Part shown: piece after piece, positions 9,205 to 18,074 of the stretch
Numbering within the stretch: position 1 is the stretch's first letter
Layout of the letters: each line of letters begins with the position of its first letter
NCBI GenBank assembly: GCA_002298995.1
Contig: DBMO01000015.1
Location: forward strand, 6,708 to 70,707
Reading direction: 5' to 3'
Length of the DNA: 64,000 nt
From: Desulfarculales bacterium UBA696
GTDB taxonomy: Bacteria; Desulfobacterota; Syntrophobacteria; Syntrophobacterales; Syntrophobacteraceae
Made by a program: the position numbers and the translations under genes
The notes under the pieces: model-generated
The model's input: only the letters and a program-made list of their open reading frames with translations
Database searches by the model: none
What the model was told of the DNA's origin: nothing

Positions 9205-9575
9205 CCGCCGGTAATCTCCTTTCGGACCTGTTTGAAGGGGGTATTCATAGCATGTGTGTTGACCGTCCGCAATCATTAAGAGCAAGAGGCAGCAAATGAG
9301 AGCTAATTTGCCACGAACTCGGCCTAAACAGCCAAAAACTGGCCAAACCGTCCCTCCTTGAGGGGGGCGGCGGCTAAGTTTAGCAGGGGAGGCAAGACCC
9401 CGTTTGATAAAAAGTGAAGTTGAACGGAAGCAATCTTGACAAAGGGGGCCGGTTTAGTTTACTAATGGCGTTTTGCATTAGGTTGGAATCAGGGTTCGTT
9501 CCGGCGACAGGAAACTAAATTTTCGGCGCCTCGACGAAGTTGCCGAAATCAGATGCTTACAATAAAGGATATTTT
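9205..9575. other. Divergent intergenic region, mreB / rpmH
   Basis: This 371-base gap separates the leftward mre cluster from the rightward rpmH run and must hold both promoters. The rpmH-side promoter is listed separately. A G-rich stretch with a short hairpin lies near 9350-9400. I looked for DnaA boxes because rpmH-rnpA often lies near the replication origin, and saw none, so there is no support for an origin here. Confidence 0.6.
9436..9465 (+). promoter_or_regulatory. Likely sigma-70 promoter for rpmH
   Basis: A perfect -35 hexamer TTGACA lies at 9436-9441, followed about 16-18 bases later by the AT-rich stretch TTTACTAAT as a weaker -10. Transcription would start about 100 bases upstream of rpmH. 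This is a consensus match only. Confidence 0.5.
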
Positions 9576-9713
9576 ATGTCCAAGAGAACTTTTCAACCGA
9601 GCAACGTGAAAAGAAAACGCACTCACGGTTTCCTGGAACGGATGGCGACCAAGGGTGGCCGCGCCGTGCTCAGGCGACGGCGTGCAAAGGGCAGAAAACG
9701 CCTTTCGGTCTAA
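9576..9713 (+). CDS. rpmH: 50S ribosomal protein L34
   Basis: Small basic protein of the large ribosomal subunit. The 45-residue reading frame (MSKRTFQPSNVKRKRTHG at the start, KGRKRLSV at the end) has the invariant L34 pattern and a typical length. The ribosome binding site is AAAGGA. It is the first gene of the rpmH-rnpA-yidD-yidC-jag-mnmE-rsmG run, a conserved order in bacteria. Confidence 0.98.
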   Translation: MSKRTFQPSNVKRKRTHGFLERMATKGGRAVLRRRRAKGRKRLSV

Positions 9714-9750
9714 ACCGGAGTGGCTCCCGGATTTCGGATGAGGACACTTT

Positions 9751-10107
9751 TTGAGGGGCAAAAACAGTTTTCAGCCTCACGAAAGAATTCGCCGCTCCGC
9801 CGATTTCCAGCGTGTAAAAAATGCCGGGAAACGCGCGAAGACCCGCCATTTTGGTCTGAACATCATTCCAAACGATCTAGAATACCATCGTCTTGGCCTC
9901 GTGGTGCAGAAACGGTTCTGGTGCGCGGTAAAGCGCAACCGGATCAAAAGGGTCATACGCGAGTGGTTCAGACTCGATAAGGCGCAAATTCCGATGCCCC
10001 CAAAGGACATTGTCATAATTGCCCGTCCGGGGGCCGAAAAGATGAATCCGGTCGAACTCCGCGCCGAGTTCCTGCCGGTTTTCGGTAAACAGGATGGCAC
10101 TCACTGA
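9751..10107 (+). CDS. rnpA: Ribonuclease P protein component
   Basis: Protein cofactor of RNase P, which removes 5' leaders from precursor tRNAs. The 118-residue product shows the RnpA pattern, including the basic motif VKRNRIKRVIREWFR around residues 59-74. The start codon is TTG, with AGGA seven bases upstream and no in-frame ATG or GTG nearby. The stop codon overlaps the yidD ATG by one base (TGATG). Confidence 0.95.
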   Translation: MRGKNSFQPHERIRRSADFQRVKNAGKRAKTRHFGLNIIPNDLEYHRLGLVVQKRFWCAVKRNRIKRVIREWFRLDKAQIPMPPKDIVIIARPGAEKMNPVELRAEFLPVFGKQDGTH

Positions 10108-10346
10108 TGGTCCGACCAATTTTTCTCGGATTAATTCGAGTGTATCAGTATTTAATCTCGCCGCTGCTGCCACAGGCCTGCCGCTTTCACCCGAGTTGCT
10201 CGGCATACGCCCACGAGGCAATCGAACTTCACGGCATCTCAAGGGGGATATTCCTTGGGCTGCGGCGAATTCTGCGCTGCCATCCTTTTAATCCCGGTGG
10301 TCATGACCCGGTACCGAGACCAGATCATTCGAACAGCAAGCTTTGA
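10107..10346 (+). CDS. yidD: Membrane protein insertion efficiency factor YidD
   Basis: Small membrane-associated protein that assists insertion of inner-membrane proteins by YidC. The 79 residues contain the family signature CRFHPSCSAYA around residues 25-35 and the later HPFNPGGHDP. It overlaps the rnpA stop by one base and precedes yidC by 16 bases, the usual order. Confidence 0.95.
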   Translation: MVRPIFLGLIRVYQYLISPLLPQACRFHPSCSAYAHEAIELHGISRGIFLGLRRILRCHPFNPGGHDPVPRPDHSNSKL

Positions 10347-10362
10347 ATTGGAGAGTTCCTGA

Positions 10363-12024
10363 ATGGATTCAAAAGCCTTTTTGGCAATCGCCCTGTCATT
10401 CGCGCTCTTTGTGCTTTGGCAGTTCTTCTACGCGCCGACCCAGCCGACGCAGACCGAAAAAAAACAAGCTGCTCAGCAGGGCGAAACCACCGTGCCCAAA
10501 ACAGCCCAGGCGCCTGTGCCTCAGGGCATTTTGCCGCCGGCCGATCTACCCAAGGTTGATCTTTCGACTCTCAAGACCTGGACCATCGGCGACTCGCTCT
10601 TCAAAATGCAGGTCGTGGAACAGGGAGCCCGCGAGAGTTCGTTTACCCTCAGCAACTTTCGCGATAAGGTGGACCCCGGTTCTCCGCCCGTTCAGATGAT
10701 CTCGACCCGGGAGACGCTTCATCTTCCCCTGGCTGTCGATCTGGTCCATCACCAGGACTGGCAGCTTTCCACCCGCCCCTATACCAGCAATTCCCCCACC
10801 GATGTAAAGGTGGGCGACGGCGAGCAGTCCAGGAATGTTTCATTCGAAACCGAGGTACCTGGCAAGATCCGCCTGACCAAGATCTTCTCTGTTACTTCCG
10901 ACTCCTACGTGACCGACCTCGAACTGGTCATCCAGAATCTTTCCGCTGAGCGGCTGGTCGACCAGGTGGGAGTCAGCTTTTACTTCAAGCCCTACGCGGA
11001 CTCGAATTCATACAACATCTCTCAGCTGACCTTTTCCAGTAAGAGATCGCTTAAGAATATCCAGGCAAAAGACCTCAAGCCGGAGGACGTTCCAAAGCCG
11101 CCCTACGATTGGGCCGGCTATGAGAATAACTACTTTATCCAGGCAATCATTCCTTTGTCGGAAAGCGGGTACCAGATTATCCCGCGAGTTATCAACCCGG
11201 AGACCGAACTCATCCAGGCCGTTTACCTGACCGATCCAATTGACGTGGCGCCAAACGATACCATGTCACTCAAGCTAAGGCTCTATGCCGGCCCGAAACA
11301 AATCGAGCGGCTTGCCCAAGCGGGCCATAACCTACAGGACGCAGTGGATTACGGCTGGTTTTCATTTCTTTCTAGGCCCCTTCTGGTTGTGCTCAAGTGG
11401 TTTTATTCATTTACGCACAACTACGGGGTCGCGATCATTTTGCTGACCGTTATCATCAAGCTCATCTTCTGGCCGCTCACTCACAAGAGCTACGTTTCGA
11501 TGCAGAGGATGAAAAAGATTCAGCCCAAGATAGCCCAGATCCGGGAAAAGTATAAGGACGACCGCGAGAAGCTGAATCAGGAATTGATGATGGTCTACAA
11601 GACCTACAAGGTTAATCCGATGGGCGGGTGTCTTCCCATGGTTCTCCAGATCCCCGTCTTTTTCGCCCTTTACCGCATGCTTAATGCCGCGGTCGATCTA
11701 AGGCATCAGCCTTTCATGCTCTGGATAAACGACCTTACGGCTCCCGACCGCATCAACATGGGCTTTTCAATCGACCTCCCCATGGTGGGTTATCTGGACG
11801 GGATACCTGTTTTGACCATACTCATGGGCATCTCCATGTTCATTCAGCAGAAAATGACCCCGAGCACGGGAGATCCGCGTCAGGAAAAAATCATGCTGAT
11901 AATGCCGGTGATGTTTACCTTCTTCTTTATAAACTTCCCCTCAGGTCTTGTGTTATACTGGTTTGTCAACAACATTCTTTCGATTGCCCAGCAATACTGG
12001 ATCAATCGCCATGCTGCTGCTTAA
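10363..12024 (+). CDS. yidC: Membrane protein insertase YidC
   Basis: Oxa1-family insertase that integrates proteins into the inner membrane with or without the Sec translocon. The 553-residue protein has an N-terminal membrane helix, a large periplasmic domain typical of Gram-negative YidC, and a C-terminal core of five helices. The coiled cytoplasmic hairpin (QRMKKIQPKIAQIREKYKDD) starts near residue 383. A GGAGA ribosome site precedes ATG. Confidence 0.97.
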   Translation: MDSKAFLAIALSFALFVLWQFFYAPTQPTQTEKKQAAQQGETTVPKTAQAPVPQGILPPADLPKVDLSTLKTWTIGDSLFKMQVVEQGARESSFTLSNFRDKVDPGSPPVQMISTRETLHLPLAVDLVHHQDWQLSTRPYTSNSPTDVKVGDGEQSRNVSFETEVPGKIRLTKIFSVTSDSYVTDLELVIQNLSAERLVDQVGVSFYFKPYADSNSYNISQLTFSSKRSLKNIQAKDLKPEDVPKPPYDWAGYENNYFIQAIIPLSESGYQIIPRVINPETELIQAVYLTDPIDVAPNDTMSLKLRLYAGPKQIERLAQAGHNLQDAVDYGWFSFLSRPLLVVLKWFYSFTHNYGVAIILLTVIIKLIFWPLTHKSYVSMQRMKKIQPKIAQIREKYKDDREKLNQELMMVYKTYKVNPMGGCLPMVLQIPVFFALYRMLNAAVDLRHQPFMLWINDLTAPDRINMGFSIDLPMVGYLDGIPVLTILMGISMFIQQKMTPSTGDPRQEKIMLIMPVMFTFFFINFPSGLVLYWFVNNILSIAQQYWINRHAAA

Positions 12025-12093
12025 GCGGGTGTTCTCCGTTTAATACTTTCATTATGATTCCGTTCGCTTGGACAGCGAATGACGGAGGAGAGC

Positions 12094-12822
12094 ATGTCAG
12101 TAATTGAAGTTGAAGAAAAATCAATTGAGGAAGCAATCGCCCTTGCCTGCCAGAAATTGAAACTGCCGCGAGAAAAGATTGAAGTAGAGATACTGTCGAA
12201 AGGGTCATCGGGCATTTTTGGAATAGTCGGAGCACGGAAGGCAAAAATCCGTGCGACTGCCAAAGTCCCTCCCGTCGAGCTTACCGCCGAAAAGGCAAAG
12301 GAAGTGCTTACCGAAATCCTCAGCCACATCGATCTTCCAAATGTCATCGAATGGGAGTCGAAGGAAGAGTTTCTCTATCTCAATATCATCAGCAACGGCT
12401 CCGGCCTGTTGATCGGAAAGCGCGGCAAGACGCTCAATGCTCTGCAGTACCTTGTCTCGAAAATTGCAAGCCGGTTGGCCGGGGAAAATGTCTCCGTGGT
12501 GGTGGATACGGAAAACTACCGCTCGAAGCGGGAAATAAGCCTGACAGACCTCGCGCGGGAGTTGGGCGACAAGGTGAAAAAATCCGGCCGGCCGCTTACC
12601 ACCGGTCCAATGAGTTCCCAGGACCGCCGTGTGATTCACCTTGCCCTGAAGGGGGACCAGGAGATCCGCACGAAGAGCAAGGGCGAGGGTAACCTCAGGC
12701 GGGTCGTTATCTATCCGGTAAGGAAGAGCAGAAAGCCGTCGGGCAGGAAGCCGGCCGCCGCAAAAGCACCGGATGCACCGAACACGGCTGGCGAGGCGAA
12801 AACTACTGACGCGGAAGAATAG
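12094..12822 (+). CDS. jag: RNA-binding protein Jag/KhpB
   Basis: RNA-binding protein with an N-terminal Jag domain (SIEEAIALACQKL), a KH domain carrying the GxxG-type loop IGKRGKTL, and a C-terminal R3H domain (residues RRVIHLAL). It is usually found after yidC, as here. The start chosen is the ATG at 12094, preceded by GGAGGAG; an in-frame ATG 15 bases upstream has no ribosome site. The product ends with a short Lys/Pro/Ala-rich tail. Confidence 0.92.
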   Translation: MSVIEVEEKSIEEAIALACQKLKLPREKIEVEILSKGSSGIFGIVGARKAKIRATAKVPPVELTAEKAKEVLTEILSHIDLPNVIEWESKEEFLYLNIISNGSGLLIGKRGKTLNALQYLVSKIASRLAGENVSVVVDTENYRSKREISLTDLARELGDKVKKSGRPLTTGPMSSQDRRVIHLALKGDQEIRTKSKGEGNLRRVVIYPVRKSRKPSGRKPAAAKAPDAPNTAGEAKTTDAEE

Positions 12823-12856
12823 CATCGGTCGGCACGCGGCCGGCAAACCGGTATAA

Positions 12857-14266
12857 ATGGATTTCAGACTTTTTCAGGATACCATCTGCGCCATTGCGAC
12901 CCCCATCGGCGAGGCGGGCATCGGTCTTGTACGGATAAGCGGACCCGATGCGCTGAACCTCGCCCGTTCTATTTTCAAATCCCGCGATTCGGAACAGAGA
13001 TTCAATTCTCACACCCTTTATTACGGATGGATAAAGGACCCCTCGTCGGGCGAACTGGTAGACGAGGTGCTGATGAGCTACATGGCGGCCCCGAGGACCT
13101 ACACGCGCGAGGACGTCATCGAGATCAATTGCCACAGCGGGTACGCGGTGCTGAACCGGATACTCGAACTGGTCATTGGCCGCGGGGCAAGAATCGCGGA
13201 GCCGGGTGAATTTACACGCCGCGCATTTTTGAATGGAAGAATCGACCTGTCGCAGGCCGAGGCGGTTATCGAGGTCATCCGGTCGCGGTCCGAACAGGGG
13301 CTGCTCCTCGCGAACCGGCATCTTCGCGGCGATTTCCGATCGGTTATAGAAGGCTGGCGGGCGGCGCTCCTGCAGGCCCAGACCTATCTCGAGGCTTTCA
13401 TAGATTTTTCCGAGGACCTCCCGGAAGAGGTCGAGCAAGAGGCCCCGGCCTACAGGTCGCTGCTCGACGAGATCCGAAAGGAAGTGATCGAGCCGCTCGA
13501 ATCGGTCCTTCGCCGATACGAAGAAGGACGTGTGCTGCGGGAAGGCCTCACGCTGGTGCTCGTCGGCAAACCCAACGTCGGAAAATCTTCCATGCTTAAC
13601 GCCCTTCTGGGCAAGGACCGGGCAATCGTTAACTCCGCCCCGGGAACCACTCGCGACGTAATCGAGGACAGTTTCATCCTCGCGGGGGTCCAGGTCAGGA
13701 TTCTCGATACCGCCGGCATTCACCACCAGCCGGACGAAATTGAATCATTCGGAATCGAGCGGGCGCTTCGCTCCGTATCGGAAGCCGACGTCGTGCTCTG
13801 GCTCCTCGATCACAGCCGCCCGCTTACGAGCGAGGATCAGAAGGTCTACGAGGCGCTGAGCAATTCGCGCTACATCGTGCTACTGAACAAGAGCGATCTG
13901 ACCCCCGCGTTCGAAGTTGAAAAAGTCCATGAGCTTTTCGCCGGTTTTGCCCCCATCCTCGGGATTTCGGTTAAGAATCCCCACGATATCGAACGCCTCA
14001 AAACATACCTTGCGGAAACATTCGTGATGCGGCCCATAGAGTGCTGCCGCTCCGAGATCATCCCCAACCTCAGGCAGAAGGAATGCCTCGAAAATGCTCG
14101 AAGCGCGCTCGCGAGGGCCGAGGAGCTAATGGTTTCGGGATCTTACGGAGAACTGGTCAGCCTGGAGCTGCAGTCGGGCCGCAAACAACTCGAAGCTATC
14201 CTTGGCTGGGAAAATGACGGCGAGTTGCTCGACCGCATCTTTTCGCAGTTTTGCATCGGAAAATGA
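12857..14266 (+). CDS. mnmE: tRNA modification GTPase MnmE
   Basis: With MnmG it installs the cmnm5 group on wobble uridine 34 of tRNAs. The 469-residue protein has the N-terminal folate-binding domain and an inserted GTPase domain with GKPNVGKSS at 237-245, DTAG at 284-287 and NKSD at 344-347. It ends in FCIGK, whose cysteine is the conserved catalytic residue. The stop overlaps the rsmG start as ATGA. Confidence 0.97.
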   Translation: MDFRLFQDTICAIATPIGEAGIGLVRISGPDALNLARSIFKSRDSEQRFNSHTLYYGWIKDPSSGELVDEVLMSYMAAPRTYTREDVIEINCHSGYAVLNRILELVIGRGARIAEPGEFTRRAFLNGRIDLSQAEAVIEVIRSRSEQGLLLANRHLRGDFRSVIEGWRAALLQAQTYLEAFIDFSEDLPEEVEQEAPAYRSLLDEIRKEVIEPLESVLRRYEEGRVLREGLTLVLVGKPNVGKSSMLNALLGKDRAIVNSAPGTTRDVIEDSFILAGVQVRILDTAGIHHQPDEIESFGIERALRSVSEADVVLWLLDHSRPLTSEDQKVYEALSNSRYIVLLNKSDLTPAFEVEKVHELFAGFAPILGISVKNPHDIERLKTYLAETFVMRPIECCRSEIIPNLRQKECLENARSALARAEELMVSGSYGELVSLELQSGRKQLEAILGWENDGELLDRIFSQFCIGK

Positions 14267-14943
14267 CGGACGGCCAATCCATGGCGAGCGATCTTGCCGA
14301 GCAAATATCAGAGCAGGCCCATTCGGCCGGAATTCCCCTGTCGGATGAGCAGGCAAGGCTTTGCCGAATTCATCTCGAACTCACGTTCGAGTGGAACCGC
14401 CGCTTCAACCTGACCCGGATTACCGACCCCCGGGAAGCTATCATAAAGCACCTGCTGGATTCCCTCCTGCCGGCATCAACCCTCCCCCGCTCCGGCCCGG
14501 CGTTGGACGTGGGAACCGGCGCGGGATTTCCCGGAATACCCATCAAAATCTTCTCGCCCGACCTGGAAATGACACTTCTTGATTCCAGCCAAAAAAAGGT
14601 GAGCTTCCTGGCCGCCGCGGCGGAAAAACTGGGCACCGGGGGATTCAGGCCGCTCCACGGCAGGTGGGAGGACCTCGCCAAGGACCCGAAGAACAAGAAC
14701 TCATTTCAACTTATCACCATGCGGGCTGTCCGGCTCGAAAAGCGGCATCTATCCATTCTCGCGGCGGCTACCCTTCGAAGCGGCGGGATCTTTGCCTGGT
14801 GGGCTGGACCCGAGTCGGAAGAAAGGGCCAGAAAAGAACTTTCAGAAGCCGAAATTCCAGGCATTGCCCCCCGGGAACGCTTTTCCTACACCCTGCCTGA
14901 CATTTCAAGACCCAGGTCAATTCTTTCCTGGGAAAAGTTGTAG
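14263..14943 (+). CDS. rsmG: 16S rRNA (guanine-527 N7) methyltransferase RsmG
   Basis: SAM-dependent methyltransferase modifying G527 of 16S rRNA. The glycine-rich SAM motif (DVGTGAGFPGIPIKI) and the acidic LLDS loop are present. The ATG at 14263 is taken as start because it overlaps the mnmE stop as ATGA; a TTG lies 12 bases upstream and an ATG 18 bases downstream. Last gene of the run; the strand switches after a repeat-containing gap. Confidence 0.93.
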   Translation: MTDGQSMASDLAEQISEQAHSAGIPLSDEQARLCRIHLELTFEWNRRFNLTRITDPREAIIKHLLDSLLPASTLPRSGPALDVGTGAGFPGIPIKIFSPDLEMTLLDSSQKKVSFLAAAAEKLGTGGFRPLHGRWEDLAKDPKNKNSFQLITMRAVRLEKRHLSILAAATLRSGGIFAWWAGPESEERARKELSEAEIPGIAPRERFSYTLPDISRPRSILSWEKL

Positions 14944-15040
14944 CTAAATCGGCTTGTTGAGCGGGAAGTGATATTGCAGGGCTATATTGAATAGAGAATG
15001 CGCCGAATAATTTCTGTGCCTTGACTTGATCACTCCGGTT

Positions 15041-15177
15041 ATGGCACGGTTTCCTGGGGCTGTTGCCCAAATAGCCTTTTTTAAAGCTGCTAAGTGAATG
15101 GGCAGGCGTTAGCCTAACAACGTCATTCCCGTAGTGCTTCTGGGCGGGAATCCAAATCTGATTTGGGCAACAACCCC
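15041..15177. repeat. Palindromic dispersed repeat, copy 1
   Basis: A nested palindrome: the outer arms CTGTTGCCCAAAT and ATTTGGGCAACAAC bracket inner arms ATTCCCG and CGGGAAT. The first 95 bases match the sequence at 63904-64000 in the same orientation, with scattered differences. No open frame is inside. It looks like a non-autonomous, MITE-like unit between rsmG and pncB, which converge on it. Confidence 0.7.
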
Positions 15178-15195
15178 TCCTGGACATGGATCTGC

Positions 15196-16593
15196 TCACG
15201 AGCGTGGGGGGTCGTGTTGCTCCAACACCGCCTCGACTTCCTCCCGCCTCTTCTCATTTGAAATGCGATCGTCCAACTCCTGCAAGGTTTTGCTGATTTC
15301 GACCCGGTAGTTGGCTCGTGTAAGAATATCCCGCAGCGGCTCGGGCATTCTCATAAACTCCGATGCGATCCGCGAGCGGATCGTTTCGAGAGGCTCCGGC
15401 TTTCGTGTTGGTTTTCCGTCGACCATTACGGTTTCGAGCAGCGGCTCTGCGGCGGTGTCGCTTTCGTCGTGCAGGCAGAGGCGGTCATGGTTCATTTTGC
15501 CGTCTTCTCCATAAAAGCGGTACACTTGCTTTTTCCCCACCCAGGTCTTCTTTCCGCTGGACAGCTTCAAAATGGGCCGGCCGTCGTATTCTACCAGTTT
15601 ATAGGCTATGTCGAGGTAAGGCGCATCGGCGGATACGCAAAGCCGGGTACCGGCCGCGTACATGTCGATGGCGGCGCCTTTGCCCGCGAGCTCTTCGATT
15701 GCGAATTCATCGAGATTGCCGCTGGCCATAATCTTGATATCGGGAAAACCGGCTTGATCGAGTATCTCGCGCACCTGCCGGCTGAGCCCGGCCATGTCAC
15801 CGCTATCCAGGCGCACGCCGAGAAGGCTTTTCCCGTCCGCGGCCATGATTTTTGCCGCATCGACGGCTTTGAGCGCCCCTGCAATAGTATCGTAGGTATC
15901 GATAAGGAGAACCGTTCCCTCTGGAAAAGCCCTTGCGAAAGCGAGGAAGGCATCCAGCTCGCACTCGAAGCTGGTTACGTAGGAATGCGCCATTGTGCCG
16001 AAAACCGGTATCCCGTAAAGTCTTCCCGCAAGAAGGTTGCTCGTCCCGACAAAACCCGCAATGAAGCTCGACCGGGCTGCCTTGACGGATGCGTCCACAC
16101 CATGAGCCCGCCTCATTCCAAAATCGATCAGCCCTTTCCCGCGTGCCGCATGAACGATCCTGGCGGCTTTGCTCGCAAACATCGTCTCCAGCTGCATCAC
16201 GTTCAGCACCAATGTCTCTATTATCTGGGCCTCGATGATCGGCCCGGTAACCTCGATCAGCGGTTCCTGGGCGAAAAAGATCCGCCCCTCGGGAATTGCC
16301 CTGATGGTTCCGGTGAAGCGGAAATCCCGGAGGTAATCGATAAATTCAGGCCTGAACCTGCCAAGCGAGGCGATATATTCGAGCGAATCTTTGTCGAAGC
16401 GGAATTCCGGGATAATTTCGAGAAGGTGTTCCAGGCCGGCGGAAACAAAATAGGAGCGGTATTTCGGGTAATCGCGGATAAACAGGCTGAAGGCGGCCTC
16501 GCCTGACATTCCCTCTTCCAGGTAGCCGGCCGCCATTGTCAGTTCATAGAGATCGGCAACCAGTTCAGGAGTGTATTTCTCCCATGGCTTCAT
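15196..16593 (-). CDS. pncB: Nicotinate phosphoribosyltransferase
   Basis: Converts nicotinate and PRPP to nicotinate mononucleotide in the Preiss-Handler NAD salvage route. The 465-residue protein has the family N terminus (TPELVADLYELTMAAGY), the HSYVTSF segment near the active site and GVRLDSGDM of the phosphate-binding region. The ATG has GGAGGGG upstream and lies inside the 3' end of the nicotinamidase gene (29-base overlap), so the two are coupled. The C-terminal 40 residues are charged and less conserved. Confidence 0.93.
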   Translation of the reverse strand: MKPWEKYTPELVADLYELTMAAGYLEEGMSGEAAFSLFIRDYPKYRSYFVSAGLEHLLEIIPEFRFDKDSLEYIASLGRFRPEFIDYLRDFRFTGTIRAIPEGRIFFAQEPLIEVTGPIIEAQIIETLVLNVMQLETMFASKAARIVHAARGKGLIDFGMRRAHGVDASVKAARSSFIAGFVGTSNLLAGRLYGIPVFGTMAHSYVTSFECELDAFLAFARAFPEGTVLLIDTYDTIAGALKAVDAAKIMAADGKSLLGVRLDSGDMAGLSRQVREILDQAGFPDIKIMASGNLDEFAIEELAGKGAAIDMYAAGTRLCVSADAPYLDIAYKLVEYDGRPILKLSSGKKTWVGKKQVYRFYGEDGKMNHDRLCLHDESDTAAEPLLETVMVDGKPTRKPEPLETIRSRIASEFMRMPEPLRDILTRANYRVEISKTLQELDDRISNEKRREEVEAVLEQHDPPRS

Positions 16594-17173
16594 TTCCCCT
16601 CCCTTTTGTAAATTCGCCGTGTTCCGAGGTCAATTCGGATTCGGGGCGGGCTTTCACCAGTTTCGCCCCGTAGACCTTTTTCATACGATCGAGGGCAAAC
16701 CGGTGAGCTGCAGGATCCATGTCGGCCACCGCATCTACCGCAATCACGACGGAATAGTCGCGGTTTCGCAGATCTCCGGTCGTGTCCATCACGCAAATGG
16801 AGGTTAGCACTCCCGTTACCCAGACCTCACGAGGGGAAAAGTCTCGGAGCAGATCGGCCAGATTGTTGCCGAAAAAGCCCGAGAACCTGGTCTTATCGAC
16901 CACTAGATGCTGGTCGAAAGGTGCAAGCTCCGGAATTATTTCTGATCCCCAGGAACCTTTTACGGCATGAGGCGGAAAGAGTTCAAACTCCTTATCGTTT
17001 GTCGCGTGGGCGTCACGAAGATAAATAACGTGGTCTCCCGAGGCGGTGAATTCATCGATCAGCAAGCGTATTTGTGGGATTATTCGCCTTGTTTCGTCTC
17101 CGCAGTAAAGGGAGCCTCGAGGGTCCATGAAGTCGTTCAGCAAATCTATTACAAGAAGGACGCGTGATGCCAT
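16565..17173 (-). CDS. Nicotinamidase / isochorismatase-family hydrolase
   Basis: Cysteine hydrolase of the isochorismatase superfamily, 202 residues. It shows the catalytic triad positions: Asp10 in VIDLLNDF, Lys near VVDKTRFSGF, and Cys in TSICVMDT. Overlap with pncB makes nicotinamidase (PncA-type, nicotinamide to nicotinate) the best reading, completing a two-gene NAD salvage unit. The isochorismatase family includes other amidases, so substrate is inferred from context. GGAGG precedes ATG. Confidence 0.83.
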   Translation of the reverse strand: MASRVLLVIDLLNDFMDPRGSLYCGDETRRIIPQIRLLIDEFTASGDHVIYLRDAHATNDKEFELFPPHAVKGSWGSEIIPELAPFDQHLVVDKTRFSGFFGNNLADLLRDFSPREVWVTGVLTSICVMDTTGDLRNRDYSVVIAVDAVADMDPAAHRFALDRMKKVYGAKLVKARPESELTSEHGEFTKGRGNEAMGEIHS

Positions 17174-17339
17174 TTTCGTTCCTCCTCATCGATTTACCGG
17201 CGCCCGATCCCCTTCGCACGGCGGAATCGGATCGCAACGGTTTATCAGATCGATTTTAGCAAAAAAATCTTCGAACTAATTAATTTTATTACATGCGAAC
17301 ACCCTTGAAAAGGTAGCGATATGAATGTAAATCTGCGTA

Positions 17340-17603
17340 ATGAGGGAGCATATCCGCCGGCTAATGGAATTTGAGATAGTAGAAGTAAAGACCAGGGACG
17401 AATACCGCGGCGCCCAGGAGCCGGTTTCATTTGTTATGGGCGACCGGGAATACCGCGTTGAGCAAGTGCTGGATAGGTGGTATGAAGGACGTGTGGATTC
17501 GACCCGCATGCCGATGATTTATTTCAGGGTGAAGACGGAATCAGGCGAAACTTTCATCCTGAGATACCATGAATTCTTCCGCGCGTGGAGCATACGGATC
17601 TGA
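17340..17603 (+). CDS. Small hypothetical protein
   Basis: An 87-residue soluble protein that I do not recognise. It is rich in charged residues and aromatics, with beta-like segments (FEIVEVKTRDEY, YRVEQVLDRWYEG, MIYFRVKTESGETFILRYHE). The frame is open with normal codon use for the window, and it reads towards the DUF3842-cobU-cobS genes, 40 bases ahead. ATGs at residues 1 and 9 are both possible starts. Confidence 0.6.
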   Translation: MREHIRRLMEFEIVEVKTRDEYRGAQEPVSFVMGDREYRVEQVLDRWYEGRVDSTRMPMIYFRVKTESGETFILRYHEFFRAWSIRI

Positions 17604-17643
17604 GAGCGAGAGAATTGAACCCCGATCCCGGAGGTTTGACATT

Positions 17644-18072
17644 TTGATCCGCATCGCCGTGATAGATGGACAGGGAGGTGGCATAGGGACCACCGTGATC
17701 AGGAAGATCAAGGAGACCTACGGCGAACGCGCGGAGGTCTGGGCGCTCGGCACCAATGCCATTGCCACGGCACAAATGATGAAAGCCGGGGCCAACAAAG
17801 GGGCGACCGGGGAGAACGCCATCTGCTACTGCGTCGGGCGAGTCGATGTGATTGTCGGCCCCGTCTCGATCCTGGTTTCAAACGCAATGATGGGAGAAAT
17901 GACGCCTCTGATGGTTCAGGCGATCGGGTCCTCCCCGGCGCCTAAGCTACTTTTACCACTGACCCAGGAGTCGGTGGTAATCGTCGGCACGCTTCGGGAA
18001 CCGCTCCCGCACATGGTTGACAGGCTTATTTCCGAACACCTGGCGCCGCTTATTCCCGGGGCCGAAAGCTGA
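17644..18072 (+). CDS. DUF3842 family protein
   Basis: A 142-residue protein of the DUF3842 family, whose function is unknown. The N terminus (IRIAVIDGQGGGIG) resembles a Rossmann nucleotide-binding loop, and internal motifs GTNAIATAQMMKAGA and GENAI are visible. The start is TTG at 17644: GGAGG lies nine bases upstream and the longer frame would overlap the preceding gene. It precedes cobU by two bases, so it is probably co-transcribed with cobalamin genes. Confidence 0.82.
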   Translation: MIRIAVIDGQGGGIGTTVIRKIKETYGERAEVWALGTNAIATAQMMKAGANKGATGENAICYCVGRVDVIVGPVSILVSNAMMGEMTPLMVQAIGSSPAPKLLLPLTQESVVIVGTLREPLPHMVDRLISEHLAPLIPGAES

Positions 18073-18074
18073 AA

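Noticed and set aside
9205..9575. Possible replication origin beside rpmH
   Set aside because: No DnaA boxes or 13-mer repeats were found; dnaA and dnaN are absent from the window.
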